From contig CM066991.1 in the NCBI GenBank assembly GCA_033977485.1, positions 128,731,999 to 128,795,998 on the forward strand: 64,000 nt of DNA, read 5' to 3'. The DNA is from Hydrangea macrophylla (Eukaryota > Streptophyta > Magnoliopsida > Cornales > Hydrangeaceae). The notes below the pieces were generated by a model. It ran no database searches. It saw only the letters and a list, made by a program, of their open reading frames with translations, and had not been told where the DNA came from. Made by a program: the position numbers and the translations under genes. Shown here piece by piece: positions 47,126-59,912 of the stretch (within the stretch, counting starts at the first letter, position 1; every line of letters starts with the position of its first letter).

Positions 47126-47800
47126 TGTTTATGATGAATTTATCCAGTCAATAGGGAGGTGCCACGAAGGATTTGACGTGGCAAGATAGTTAACTAATTA
47201 GGAAGTGACGCAGAGGCAGTTACTAGCAGTTTGCCATCTACTCAGTTCAAAAATGTAAACTGCTAAGGGACACGTGTTGATCATTGAAGCATAACTGAAG
47301 ACATGTGTTATTCCAAGGCAGTGCCACGTGATTGAGCAGTTATCAGTTAAAAGAAAAAGGACTTGGAGGCCTCGACAATTACAAATAGAGGGAGTCTGTG
47401 ATCAATAAGGAGATCTATCAATCAACATCAATCAATACACTTCAATACTTTTATTGTACTTTTATCGATACCTTTAAAGTTTGAATTAGAACACCTTCGA
47501 AGTTATCTTCAAGGTTAGATTGTAGTCTATTTTGCTTAATAAAATAGTCTGTTAATTTACTATTTTCATTTACTGTTCTTTAATAGGAGTAGTTATACAT
47601 CACTTAATTCGAAGTTCTTTAATTAGTCATATCTTTACACATTTGAAGTCATTGTTAAGGCATAGAAAATCACCACAATCTCCCTGGTAAGGCGCAGTTT
47701 GGATAGTTATTACATTACACACATCGACAACTTGCTTGCCTGGCACGCTCGCACTTACATAATTCCACATATATCCTTAGAGGAATTTTCTAACCAAACA
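47126..47800 (+). mobile_element. Right LTR of the Gypsy element
   Basis: TGTTTATGATG...AACCAAACA, 675 bp. It matches the left LTR along its full length. The TATA-like box of the left copy (ATTATAAATAG) reads ATTACAAATAG here, and an 8-12-bp block near 47,640 is rearranged. The target duplication AAGCT follows. Confidence 0.9.
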
Positions 47801-47805
47801 AAGCT

Positions 47806-48213
47806 ACAATTTGTGGAGTTGCAATGAGATACCTTAAATATTTATTAGAGGTTATTTTATGTGGTTATATTGTCACATGTGTTAGAAAGTAAATTAAAAT
47901 AATCAATTGGGAACAACAACAATGACAAAGGAAAAGATTATTATTTTAAAAAATAAAATAAAAAAGAAGAAGAGTAAAACAGATAATTAAAAAAAAGAAG
48001 AAGATAACTTAAAAGGCTAAAAACAAATTCCATCACTCAAATAAAAAGAAAAAGAAAAAGAAAAAGAGAAAGAGAAAGAGAAAATAAAAATAATGCAAAT
48101 GAGGTGAAAAGGGTAGTGTAGTCATTTCAGTAAGATGGAGGTACTCACCGTCATTAGACATATACAAAAAGGACTTTTCCGTAATTGCAAACACAATTGC
48201 TGCCCGATTCACC

Positions 48214-48255
<42 letters not shown>

Positions 48256-48437
48256 TTTCGCGAAGTGAGAGAAGAGAAAGATTAGATATAGCGCGAGAGA
48301 GATTAAGCTTTATATATACAAAAAACACACATATATCAACACCATTTGGCGGGGGTCCTTAATACTACTAATTCTTTTCAAATTCTCAAATAAAACGGTC
48401 TCTTTACCCCCAACCCGCCCCCCCAGACCTTCCCGCC
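47806..48437 (+). promoter_or_regulatory. Upstream region / 5' UTR of the CHR12/23-like gene
   Basis: Only about 630 bp separate the Gypsy element from the next start codon. The stretch is A/G-rich (AAAAAGAAAAAG around 48,040-48,085), with a GA run (about 48,217-48,252). A TATA-like TTTATATATAC lies at about 48,308-48,318, and a C-rich leader (CCCCCAACCCGCCCCCCC) comes just before the ATG. The real promoter must lie here or inside the retrotransposon. Confidence 0.4.
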
Positions 48438-51400
48438 ATGGCCATGGTGGCTCAGGTCGAGACCCAGCAAGGAGGAGGAGAATCTCTCACTACTGACCTC
48501 GACCACGACCGTGACCGCATAGAACAGACCAAGACCTTGATTTGCGCCCTCAACCTCCTCTCTCGCGACCTCCCTCTCCCCCCTGACGTCCTCGATGCCG
48601 TCTCCTCCATTTACGGCGGCGACGACGCAGCCGTCCACGGTGGCGGATCTGAGGCAAACGCCGCCGAGATGGTTCCGGTGAGTTTTTATATTGATGCGCT
48701 TTGTTGTTTTCTTTGTATTGTGTTTCGCAGGTTTAGGGTTATTTGGGAACGATTTGTCTCCGTTTAATTCGTAGTATGTGATTTTTTTGTGCTGGTTTTG
48801 ATTAATCTGTGGAACTCTGTTTTTTCCCCCCTCCGGTTTCGTTTTGATTGGTAAATATCTTTTGTATAGAAATTCAGTTCTCTATAAAAACTGAATCTTT
48901 ATTGGGTGAATGAGTTTTTCTTCTTGAAGTTGGGTGAAGATGCCTCAAATTTTCTTGAAGCTTCAGGTGTTTGTGTGTCACGCTAAATTTCCCTCTGTTT
49001 TGTGTGTGGGAGTCATGTTTGCTAGGGTGGTATCTGTAACACGGACCAATGTTCCGTTTGGTTTGTGAATTTGTACAAGGAGATAGGGAACTTGATAAAA
49101 CATGTAGGGAAGCAACTCACAAAATTCAAAAAATTTTAGTTCATTTTCAGCCTATTATTTTTCATTCATATTTTCTTCAATGTTTTACTTATTAACCAAA
49201 TCAAAAAAAAAATTTGTCTTTTTTATGTTTGATGTTCCTTCCCTTCACTAAAACCATGAGTCAAATAGAGCCTAAGGGATTAACCCTCTGTTTGGTTTGA
49301 TTTTGAAATAGAATATAATTGAAATGAATTATTGACAAATCCGACCACTTTTGGTCGGATTTGTAAACCCCCTTAAAACAAGAATTGGGTAGAATTCAAT
49401 TCTAGTTTCAAGTCAAACGAAACACAATAAGGCCGGGGAGTTTGGATTTCTTTGGTTCAGTACGATTTGGTGTGCTACTGATGCAAATCCATCACTGATA
49501 CACACTTCTGCGCACTAAGTTGTTAACTAGAGGAGGAACGGAGAGGCATTCAAGGTTCTTTCAGAAACTTTTCTTTAAATAGTGACTGTGAGCGAGGATG
49601 GCAATCATAGCGTTCTGTTCTAGGGCTTTAGTTGTTATGGAAGGCTACTGAACAGTACGCTGTAATGGTCTTTATGGGTAATTTTATAAGGATAAAATGC
49701 AAGAAAAATAAAAGAAAAAAGAAGTATGACACAACAAATGGAAAAGGGGAATATGAATGATTGTGCAGCAACAATTATTTAATGAGTCTTCGTGTTCAAG
49801 ATATATGGTGCAGTTGGACTTAACGAATGGTAGGACTGAAAAAATCTGCAATCTTGTTCTTTGTACGTGGAATTGATTTTGAAGTATTTTGGTGGAGTTG
49901 AGCTTACTACACTTTAAAAATTTGTCATTCTATGGTTATATTTGTCAGTTCTGATTCAGTTTTGAATTTGGTTTTATTGATTGTGAGTTAGGATGATACT
50001 GGGATTTCGAACGAAGCAAATTTGATGACGGACCTTGAAGTTGCACTGGTGAAGCAACGGGCTAATTGCATGTCAGGGTTTGGATTGACAGAATCAAGGG
50101 AAAATCGTTTCCAAAGCCGCCTCCAGCATCGTTTAACTGAACTTGAAGGTTACTTTTTATTGTTTGATGGTTGATACTAGATCTTATTGTGTTTTTCTTG
50201 TATTTACATGTTCGAACAGGGGAGCCTTGCCTTATCTCTGTCAGTTATCATCGTCTTTTCCTTCTTCATGTTCTTCTTAGCCTTCTTTGAAAATGAATTG
50301 GGAGGAGTAAACTTCATTTGGTGTCCTGTATAATCTTGATTTTACTTTCTTTTGTGTGGCTATCTAAAGACTGCACACTTTATCACCTCACACACGGACT
50401 GATTATTCGAGTTAGGTATGCATTTCATTTTCAATATTCTTATGTTTGAACTGTATGGTAATGTCCATCTATTTTTCCGAAGTTATGCTGAAACTGCCCT
50501 TGTTTCAACTGCTGAATTTGGTTATTTTCCATACTGACACTGATACCTGATATCATCTCTCATAATATTACATACCAACATTGGAATGTTGAATATAAGT
50601 CGGTTCTGATATATTTTTGTTGCATTCATTGTTAGAGCTTTGAATCAATAAAACGTTACCTATGGTCTCCCATTGGTCATTGGTAGGAGTAAGATCATTT
50701 AGCTAACCGTTAGATTAAAATATATGGTTCTGTTCCTTCTGTGGTTAAACAGACTCATTGTTTTAAAGACAGTGGCGTATGCTTTAGTACAATGTGACTG
50801 CAAAACTAACATCACATGTGCTCGTTAGCAATTAGGACCCTGCTTCTGGCCTTTTCATCTTTCTTTCACTTTTAGCACCTTTAAAATTTAAATTTTAAGT
50901 TGTTTCTACGAGTGATATTCACATCATGTTATCTTCTATATATTCTTTCAATGGATCTCATGTACTATTTTTGAATCAGAATTGCCTTCAAGCAGAGGTG
51001 AGGATCTACAGTCAAAGTGCTTGCTTGAACTCTATGGACTAAAGGTAGACTGGACTTTTCGCAGATTCTTGTTTACTGCTTACTTTCATTTGAAGTCTAC
51101 TCAAGGTTGACAGATGTGTCATGTGTGTATGCGATTCACTTTGTTTCGTCTATCATAGCAAAAGACAAAATAGTTTTATCATTTTCCGGACTGCTTCAGT
51201 AGAAAATTTGCATGTGAAAGAAAAGAAAATGCACCTAAAAATAAGCCACTCACTTTATGAATATATAATGTGCCAGTTGAAAAAGTTATCTCTGCTGATG
51301 GTTTTAATTGAGCAGCATATTACTTCCATATAGATACATTGAAAATCTTAATCGCGTTCATGTATGTGTTGTACGTTTTTATTTTTCAAATGTGTGTCTG

Positions 51401-54400
51401 TGTACCAAGGATGATAAAGCTTCTGGTCCTTGTTGGCAATTTTTCCCCCCCAGCTAGCAGAGTTACAAAGCAAGGTTCGATCTGAAGTGAGTTCAGAATA
51501 TTGGCTACGTGTGAATTGTGCATATCCTGACAAGCAATTATTTGATTGGGGCATGATGCGACTTCGGTGTCCCATGTATGGTGTTGGAGATGCTTTTGCC
51601 ATGGAATCTGATGATCCCCAGAAGAAGAGACGAGATGCTGAGGTTAATTTCTTGTTTACATTTTACTTTCTTCTTTAGTATGGAGCTGTTTGGGAAGGCA
51701 ATTTCTGTGGTTCACAGTTGAACAGGTTCTATAAATTCAAGTGGTGAATGTCCATTTCTTGCAAAGGAGTCCACCCTAATATCTTACTAAAAAACTACTC
51801 CCTCCGTTTCAATTAAGAGTCCATTTGGGGGTGTCTCATTTTAAGGGTCCTATTTGAAAAGTCGATGTGCTTTAACTTCACAATCTCCCAGTTTACCGTT
51901 TATTATATGAAACTCTCCCTTTGATGTGACATTGGGATTTTAACTTCAAAAGGGACAATAACGGAAAGTTAAAAAAATTTACGAATCAAAGGGTTACTTA
52001 AATGGTTGGAATTCCCAATAGAGACTCTTAATATGGGATGGAGGGAGTAGTTCTTTATCAAACCAACTTAACCTTGATTCTAAATTCTAATAAAAAACTA
52101 GATAGAAAGTGAGAATGAGATTGAACCAGATTCTATTTAAAGGATACCCAAACACAGTCTTAATTCAGTCAATAGGGGAAGTTGTGAATGATATTTGAAA
52201 GAGCAATGCTTCACCTCGAATGAGGTCATAGTCACCAAATTGATTGTAGATAATTGTTGTCATGTAAATCCAGAAAGGAAAAGAAATGGTTATAGTTGCA
52301 ATCGTACTACTCGGTCAATTATCCCCAGTGAGACTCGAAAGAGTTTGTGCCAAGCCCAAACTTCGTAGGTTTCAGATGGAACCCAGATAATGAACATCTT
52401 CTCTAAGAAACTTTTAAAATCAAGTTGCGGATTTTACAGTTAATCTACTGACACAGTGAGCTCCTTTCACTGCAGAGGCTGTCGAGGTTAGAGGAGGAGG
52501 AAAAGAACCGTGTGGAAGCTAGCAAAAGGAAGTTTTTTGGAGAAATACTTAATGCAGTTCGTGAACTTCAATTGCAAGTTCAGGCCGCTCAGAAACGCCG
52601 GAAACAAAGGAATGATGGTGTTCAGGCACGCAATTTGTTTTCTTGCTTTCTATTTTTACTTCTATATCCTTTCCTATCTCCCTCTCTCTCTCTCTCTCTC
52701 TCTCTACTTCTTCTTTTTTTCCTATTCATGCATAATTACTACATTGGATTTGATTATTCGATTAGCATGGGAGATGGAGGCAGGAATCACACACACTTCA
52801 ACATGATATGTGAAGGAGAGAATGATTAGAATAAGTTCGGAACAGAAGAATAAACAATTTTTACCTTAACTTTTTTGATTTAAAAACTGATGGTTGTGAA
52901 TAATAAAGACTTGAGAGAAGTTTGAAAGGCCAAATTGAAGTTGGATCCGAATCCCAATATTTGTACATTTATTGATTCACAAGAGTCCATTTATGAAATT
53001 TTTGTTTTTGAGGAGGAGATTTATGGTTATTCTTAGTTTCTTAGCTGGTTGAGTAGTCATCTATGGCTGGCCAAAGAAAGGAGAAGAGGGGAGAAGGAAT
53101 GAGAGGTTTTATAGCTTAACTTGCTGGTAATCATTTTTATTTATATTTATTATTTATTAAACAGTCATGGCATGGAAGACAACGACAACGTGCTACACGG
53201 GCAGAGAAACTAAGGTTCCAAGCTCTAAAAGCTGATGATCAAGAAGCTTACATGAGAATGGTGGAGGAGAGCAAGAACGAAAGATTGACAATGCTTCTAG
53301 AAAAAACTAATGACCTTCTTGTTCGTTTGGGAGCTGCTGTTCAACGTCAAAAAGATGCTGAACATGATGGCATTGAACCCTTGACAGTCTCAAATCCTGA
53401 GTTATCCGCTACAGAGAGTGGGACCCCCGAGGAAGAAGCAGATGTAGCTGATATTGAGTCTGATCGTCGTATTAAGCCGGGTGATCTACTTGAAGGTCAA
53501 AGGCAATATAATTCTGTTATTCATTCAATTCAGGAAAAGGTAATGAAGTCTCGGTTAGACATTTCACATGATTTTGGATTTTAGAGTTATTAGTTACTCC
53601 TATAGTCCTATGTGAGTTTACTATAGTTAGTTTGTATTGCATTGCATTGCATTAACTGGTTACTGAAGAGGTTTAGCATTTGGATTGCAAAACATTGATG
53701 GAATGAAATTTGGAGTATGCTGATCCTTGCTTCTTTCTTCTTGACATTGTTTGAACACTTTCTACCTTTTCTCGACTGTGAAAAAGTGTTGTGTAAATTT
53801 TAAGTTTTGATCATAGTGTACTGGCTGATACCAGCATAAAGGATCCTGTAGTTTCATATTGTGCCCTACAAATTGTGTATCCTGTGAATGCATGATGTAA
53901 TGCCACATTTGTTTCTTAAATTTGACCATACGAGGTAGTCTCTCTCTGTTTCAAACCACTTAGAGCCGTTTGGGATAGCTTTTTCTAGTCACTTTAGAGG
54001 TGATGGTTTAAAAAGCAGTGACAATTTGGTTAACCTTTTCACGGCTTTTTAAAAAATCTGATTCCTTTTAAAAATAAAAAAATAAAATTTATTCCAAAAA
54101 GTGGTTATTGTACAAGATAAGGCAAACGGGCTCTTAAAAGTTGTAGTTGAACTCTCATAGTTTTATTTGATAGGGTAATGACAGCAGTTACATATTTTGT
54201 GTACATATTATTGCTCATTTTGGAGATGTTAATTCTTAATGAAGCCAAGAGGCTAATCAAAACGCAAACTCGACAGGTAACTGAGCAACCAGCGATGCTT
54301 CAAGGTGGAGAACTCAGACCATACCAGTTAGAAGGGCTTCAGTGGATGTTGTCTTTATGTAATAACAATCTAAATGGAATTTTAGCAGATGAGATGGGTT

Positions 54401-57400
54401 TAGGGAAGACAATTCAAACCATTTCCTTAATAGCATATCTCATGGAAAACAAGGGTGTGACTGGACCCTACTTGATTGTGGCCCCAAAAGCTGTACTACC
54501 AAATTGGGTTAATGAATTTGCGACATGGGCTCCTAGGTAAGGATAGAAGTTCGGAATTCCCTATCTGGATATGCAGACACCATTGTTGTCAAATCCTTAA
54601 CCTGTTTGCCAAAATTATAAATCGTTAATTGTATTGAAACAGGAATCGCAAGATTCACTTTTTGTAGAAAGTAAACAATGATACATGTACTGTATGCATT
54701 TGATAATTTAACCCAAGTTTCATGTGATCAAGGCTCAAAATGTTTGGAAGTTTTCCACTTAAAACTGCAAATTTATGAGTCTTGAATCTTATATGGTTGT
54801 ATGAAATTCAAATCAACTCATATGAATCAAATTGTGAGTCGACCGATTCTAACAGGCATGGTATACACCAGCACTCAGACTTCACTTTGATTTTTTTTTG
54901 GATTTTTCCTGTTCCAGTATCGTGGCTGTTCTGTACGACGGGCGTCTAGATGAGAGAAAGGCAATGAGGGAGGAGTATTCAGGAGAGGGGAAATTCAATG
55001 TGCTGATCACCCACTATGATCTTATTATGAGAGACAAAGCATTTTTGAAGAAAATTCACTGGTACTACATGATTGTAGATGAGGGACATCGGTTAAAAAA
55101 TCATGAATGTGCTCTTGCACGGACTCTCGTCTCAGGGTATGCTTGTGCACTATACCTTGCTTTCTTATTTCCTCTGATGGCTTACTAACTGCTCAGAGGG
55201 TTCACTTCTATACGATGAAACATATTCTTGTTCTTCAAATTGTGGTTAGTTCATGCATGATTATACCTTTTTGTTTTTCTTTGATTGCTAGTTATGTTTA
55301 ACCTTTGAATAATGCTATGCTTCCCAAATTCTAATCCCAAATTCCCATCCTAAATGATGTGGTAGTGGCCCACTGACAATAATGATGGGACCACTTCAAC
55401 ATCATCAAGATCCAGTGAGCCCACTGCCACATCATTTGGGATGGAAATTTGGGATTAGGATTTGGGAAGCATAGCATTACTCTTAACGTTTTATATCCAT
55501 CTTATGTATTTACGGTGAAAGCATTCTTATCTAGTATAACATGTCGCCTTTATGACCCACTTTCTCTTTTGAGTCCTGAAGAACTCCTTTTTTTAGATGC
55601 ATTGCTGATTAATTTAAAACCTATTTTATAGCACAAGCATTTCAATTCTATATTCTGGATTAGTTACTGAAATACCTAGCAAAAGAAGACATAGTGGTTA
55701 ATATTGCAAATATGGGGTTAGCCTTTTGTTTGCAGACTGCATTAGAACTCTGGATATTCCTGTCTATCTGCCAGTGCAAGCATGCATCAGATCTTCAGCA
55801 GGGTAGTCCTTTATATATTGAGACTTACATTATTCAATTATAATTCTACAGAGTATTTCTCATTCCTGATATAGTTTAAAAAGGTCAATATAGCTTTTTT
55901 GGAACATATAACAGGTCTCTAGTATTTCTTCTCTCGCTTATGAGCGGCTACACTAATTGAAGTTTGATGGTCCTAGGCTTTGTGAAATGGTTCGTTCACA
56001 TTGTGTCAGAATTTCTTCCCTTTTAATTAGTTTAAACTTTACCCTCGTTTCTTAATAACGAATTCCTTTTAACGAAGGAAGTCATATTATGTTTGAACTG
56101 TTAACATCAGCCTCATTCATTTGAGAAATGTTAGCTTATATGGAGATCACAATCATGAAAGAACATGATGGCATATATACGTCGTAATTTTTTGTACGTT
56201 TTTTTTTCCTTACCGTGTGTAATTATTATTATTATTATTATTTTTTCATTTTATAATCTAAATAAATATTTTAGACGAGTGTAATATGTAGAGGAGCGAG
56301 GAGATAGTTGTAGCTATCAGGGGCGGGGGGGCCAGGATTTAATCTCAGTGGGGGCAAAATCCAAATAGAAAAACTGGATTCAAAATGGATTAGAAAACGA
56401 AAACGACCAATTTTAACCTCTTGCAAATAGATTAAACTTAGTGTCAGTACTATGTAGCTTTTTTCACAAAAATATTTCCCTGTTGGTTATATCTTCACAG
56501 TTAAAAAAATGTTTGTTTTGCCATGAACTTGAAGATTTTAGTTAGAGGAATAAGCGAAAAATAGTTTTGAACTTCTGTCTAGTTGGTGAACAATGTATGA
56601 TTCATATTTGTGGTGAATGATGTAGTTGGGATTAGGGTTTGGTCTGCTTGGAGTGAAGAATAGAGATAGTTCTAGTCTTCTAGGGTTCCCAAATGTTGAG
56701 AATAATAGAAAGAATTTCGGATATTGGGTGTGATTTTTAGAGAGAGATCTGACCTCGTTTTTCTTCTAGAGAGAGAACCAACCTAGTTGTATTTTTAAAG
56801 AATTGACAATAGACGGAGAGGGATATATGATACCTTCTATTACGAAAGTGGGGGCTAAGTTTTAAAATGAAAATCTTATGGGGGCAAACTAAAGGAGGTT
56901 TAGAATATTTATAAACTACTAAACTGACCTCACTTTTTTTCAAAAAATTTCAGTGGGGGCAGATGCCCCCACCCCATTGCAAATCCGGCCCTGGTAGCTA
57001 TTACATAATTGCCACCATGATAGACGACCTTGAAAAGCTTTCATGCATTGAGGCCCAGCTGTAGGAAACTAGAGTTGATATATGTTGTCTTTGTGGGTTA
57101 TATCTTTGGTTGCAAGCTTCCTTTATTCCTTCTTTTCACGCTGTTACTTTCTCTCCCTTTTATTTTATTTTATTTTTTTGATAAATGATGGTTCATGTGG
57201 ATTCTTTGAGGTAAGCCCTTTCAACCCATTTCCAAAGAAGAATTTGACTGCCATGTGGTTAAGCTGGTTAGCTAGGATCCATATTTCGGCGTCATAAAAG
57301 AAATTAAAATTCGAAAGCATGTGCTTGTGAGTGTATATCCTCGCCAATTAATTGGGATGGTAAATCACCAATTAATTGGGATGGTATTTGTTTTGATTGT

Positions 57401-59861
57401 TGAGTTAATTTGTCTTTAAAAGAATCTTTAAATTTGGGAATATTCTAGGAGAGAAATTTTCTTCTTTTACTTTCTTTCTAGTTATGCCTTTAACCATTTA
57501 TATTCAGCTGATTTTTATGGGCATCTTCAATCCATGGTAAGTTGGTTAGTCCTTTATGCAAACATATTTTCTTTTATCCAGTAACTGTAGAAAATGGTGT
57601 AAAAGTAAATAATTTGGAAAAGATGGAGCTCCGTCGAGAATGATACAGGTTTTTTTTTCGTTCTTCTTTTCTTTTCTTTTCATTTCCTCTTCTTGTCAAT
57701 GTATCATTTTCTTCACCTGTATGCCATTTCTCCTTGGATTAATCTACCAATAGTTGTTATTAGGGGTGAACTCGGTCGGGGTGGTCGGTTGTTGGGGTAT
57801 TTGTACGCCGAACCGAACCAGTCGGTGTTCCCCAAGTCATCACCGATTTCGTCCGACAAGAAAATCTGGGGTGGCAAACTGACTGTCTTTCTCTCGGTGA
57901 GGTTTCGGTTTTGGAATGCTATTAACAATGAAATGGGCGAATATAAAGCCCACATACTGAGGCTAAAATCAACAAAAATACTGAAGCTAAACGAAGGCCT
58001 AATACTAAACCTAACATCAACAAACTAATTCAGAGTTGAATTTCTTACATTCAGTCTTCATATTGTACCAAAGAAGAAAATAGATGTAAAGAATAGAAAA
58101 GAAGATTAAAGGAAAATTGAAAAAGGTTGGAAAAAACAGAAGGAGATAAATGAAAAATACAGAGAAAATAAAAGAGGAAATAGATACAAAATAGATCTAG
58201 CAGAATCACCTTTGAAAGTGTGAGGGACTGCTTCAAACCTTCATTTGTTTTTGGATGCAGCCGGTGCCGGCGTGGTAGAGGTGATTGGTGAGCATTCAAG
58301 AGAGCGACATGCGTGGGTGGTGAATGGTGATGCAATATTGCAATGAGATATGGGACCTAGGGTTTGGGACCTAGGGCTTGCAAGGCGAGAAGAAGGTAGA
58401 GACTCGAAGTCTCTTTGGGTTGCGTGAAAAGTGAAAATGGCTTTTCAGACTTCAGAGATAAAAAGTGTATGACAATTGACATTGATAAGGCAAATATAAA
58501 ATTATACTGTCAGGAACATATATATAATTATAAAAGTAGTTTTTTTAATGTTGGTTACCTTAACCGGTCGATGTTCGGCCGGCTTTTGGCGAAGCTTCTT
58601 TGCAACCGAGGGCTGAACAGAATCTTGGTTTTCCCAACGATCAGAACCGCAGACCGACTGCCATATGTCACTACCGACCAGAATCGCACATACCGGCCGG
58701 CCATATGTCGATGATATTATTATTACCGGTGACGATGCATCGGGTATTGTGCAAGTGAAGCAAAATCTTGGGATGTCATTCGATATTAAGGATTTGGGTC
58801 CCCTAAAATATTTTCTTGGTATTGAGGTGGCTAGATCTCGTTACGGTATCTCTCTGTCACAAAGAAAGTATTCTCTAGATCTTCTTCAGGATATTGGTAT
58901 GCTTGGGTGTAGGCCAGCTTCCTCACCTATGGATCCTAATCTCAAGTTAACTGCAGAAATGGGGGATTGTTTGCCGGATCCTTCAGTGTACCAGCGTCTT
59001 GTAGGTCGTCTCATCTACTTGACAAATACACGTCCGGATCTCACATTTGCTGTCAGTATTGTGAGTCAATTTATGCACTCACCGCGTACTTCACACTTGG
59101 AAGCTGTATATCATATTCTTCGATACCTCAAGACTTGTCCGGGTCTTGGACTCTTCTTTAAATCAGGAGCACAGTCGGGTCTCTCCTGTTTCACTGATGC
59201 AGATTACGCGGGTTCCAAAGGTGATAGACGGTCTACTTCTGGTTTCTGTACTTTTTGTGGTAATCATCTTATATCCTGGAAAAGTAAGAAGCAAGCAGTC
59301 GTCTCGCGTTCATCAGCCGAAGCTGAATATCGTGCCATGGCTCAGGGCACATGTGAACTTCTCTGGCTTCGTTCACTCCTTGGCGAGTTGGGCTTCCCAG
59401 TCACAGACTCATCTACCCTTTTTTGTGATAACAAGTCTGCTATCATGCTGTCCTCCGACTCAGTCCTTCATGAGAGAACGAAACACATAGAAGTTGATGT
59501 TCATTTTATTCGTGAGAAAGTTCGGTCTGGAATTGTCAAACCTAGCTTTGTATCATCATCCAATCAAACTGCAGATATGTTTACTAAGTCCATTGGTCCA
59601 GGATTGCTTCAGTCATCTCTTAGCAAGTTGGGACTCGTTGATATCTTCGCCCCAGCTTGAGGGGGAGTGTTGGAATTAGGAAACAATTTAGAATTTATTT
59701 ATTTCCGTATTGGTCATGTTGACCCAATTAATGCAGTTTTTATTTCCTTTGATTGTCTTTCCTTTTTTGGTTGCTCTCTAGGATTGTACATATACAGGAC
59801 CATATAGTAATGTAAAATTATCCCTTTCTTACATTCTTTTATATATATACACACACAGTAG

Positions 59862-59912
<51 letters not shown>

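Larger units (their letters stand above)
34193..47800 (+). mobile_element. Ty3/Gypsy element (Tat-type) with three LTRs and antisense ORFs
   Basis: The outer LTRs at 34,193-34,866 and 47,126-47,800 match along their whole length with several dozen differences. The element is flanked by the 5-bp direct repeat AAGCT (34,188-34,192 and 47,801-47,805). A primer-site-like sequence (TGGCACGCCCGGTGG) follows the left LTR, and a purine-rich tract (about 47,101-47,125) precedes the right one. Order: LTR, small ORF, degenerate tandem repeats, purine tract, internal LTR, primer site, gag, RNase H, integrase, antisense ORFs, LTR. No reverse transcriptase was found. RNase H of this type, a tandem-repeat region and antisense ORFs are features of the Tat lineage. 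The element is defective and old, judging by LTR divergence and many stops. Confidence 0.9.

Noticed and set aside
51348..51602. Minus-strand frame of 84 codons
   Set aside because: Antisense shadow of CHR12/23 exon 4.
57693..58028. 111-codon frame in intron 8
   Set aside because: It is made of the CCGAAC/CGGTCGG repeat plus AT-rich intron, with no domain.
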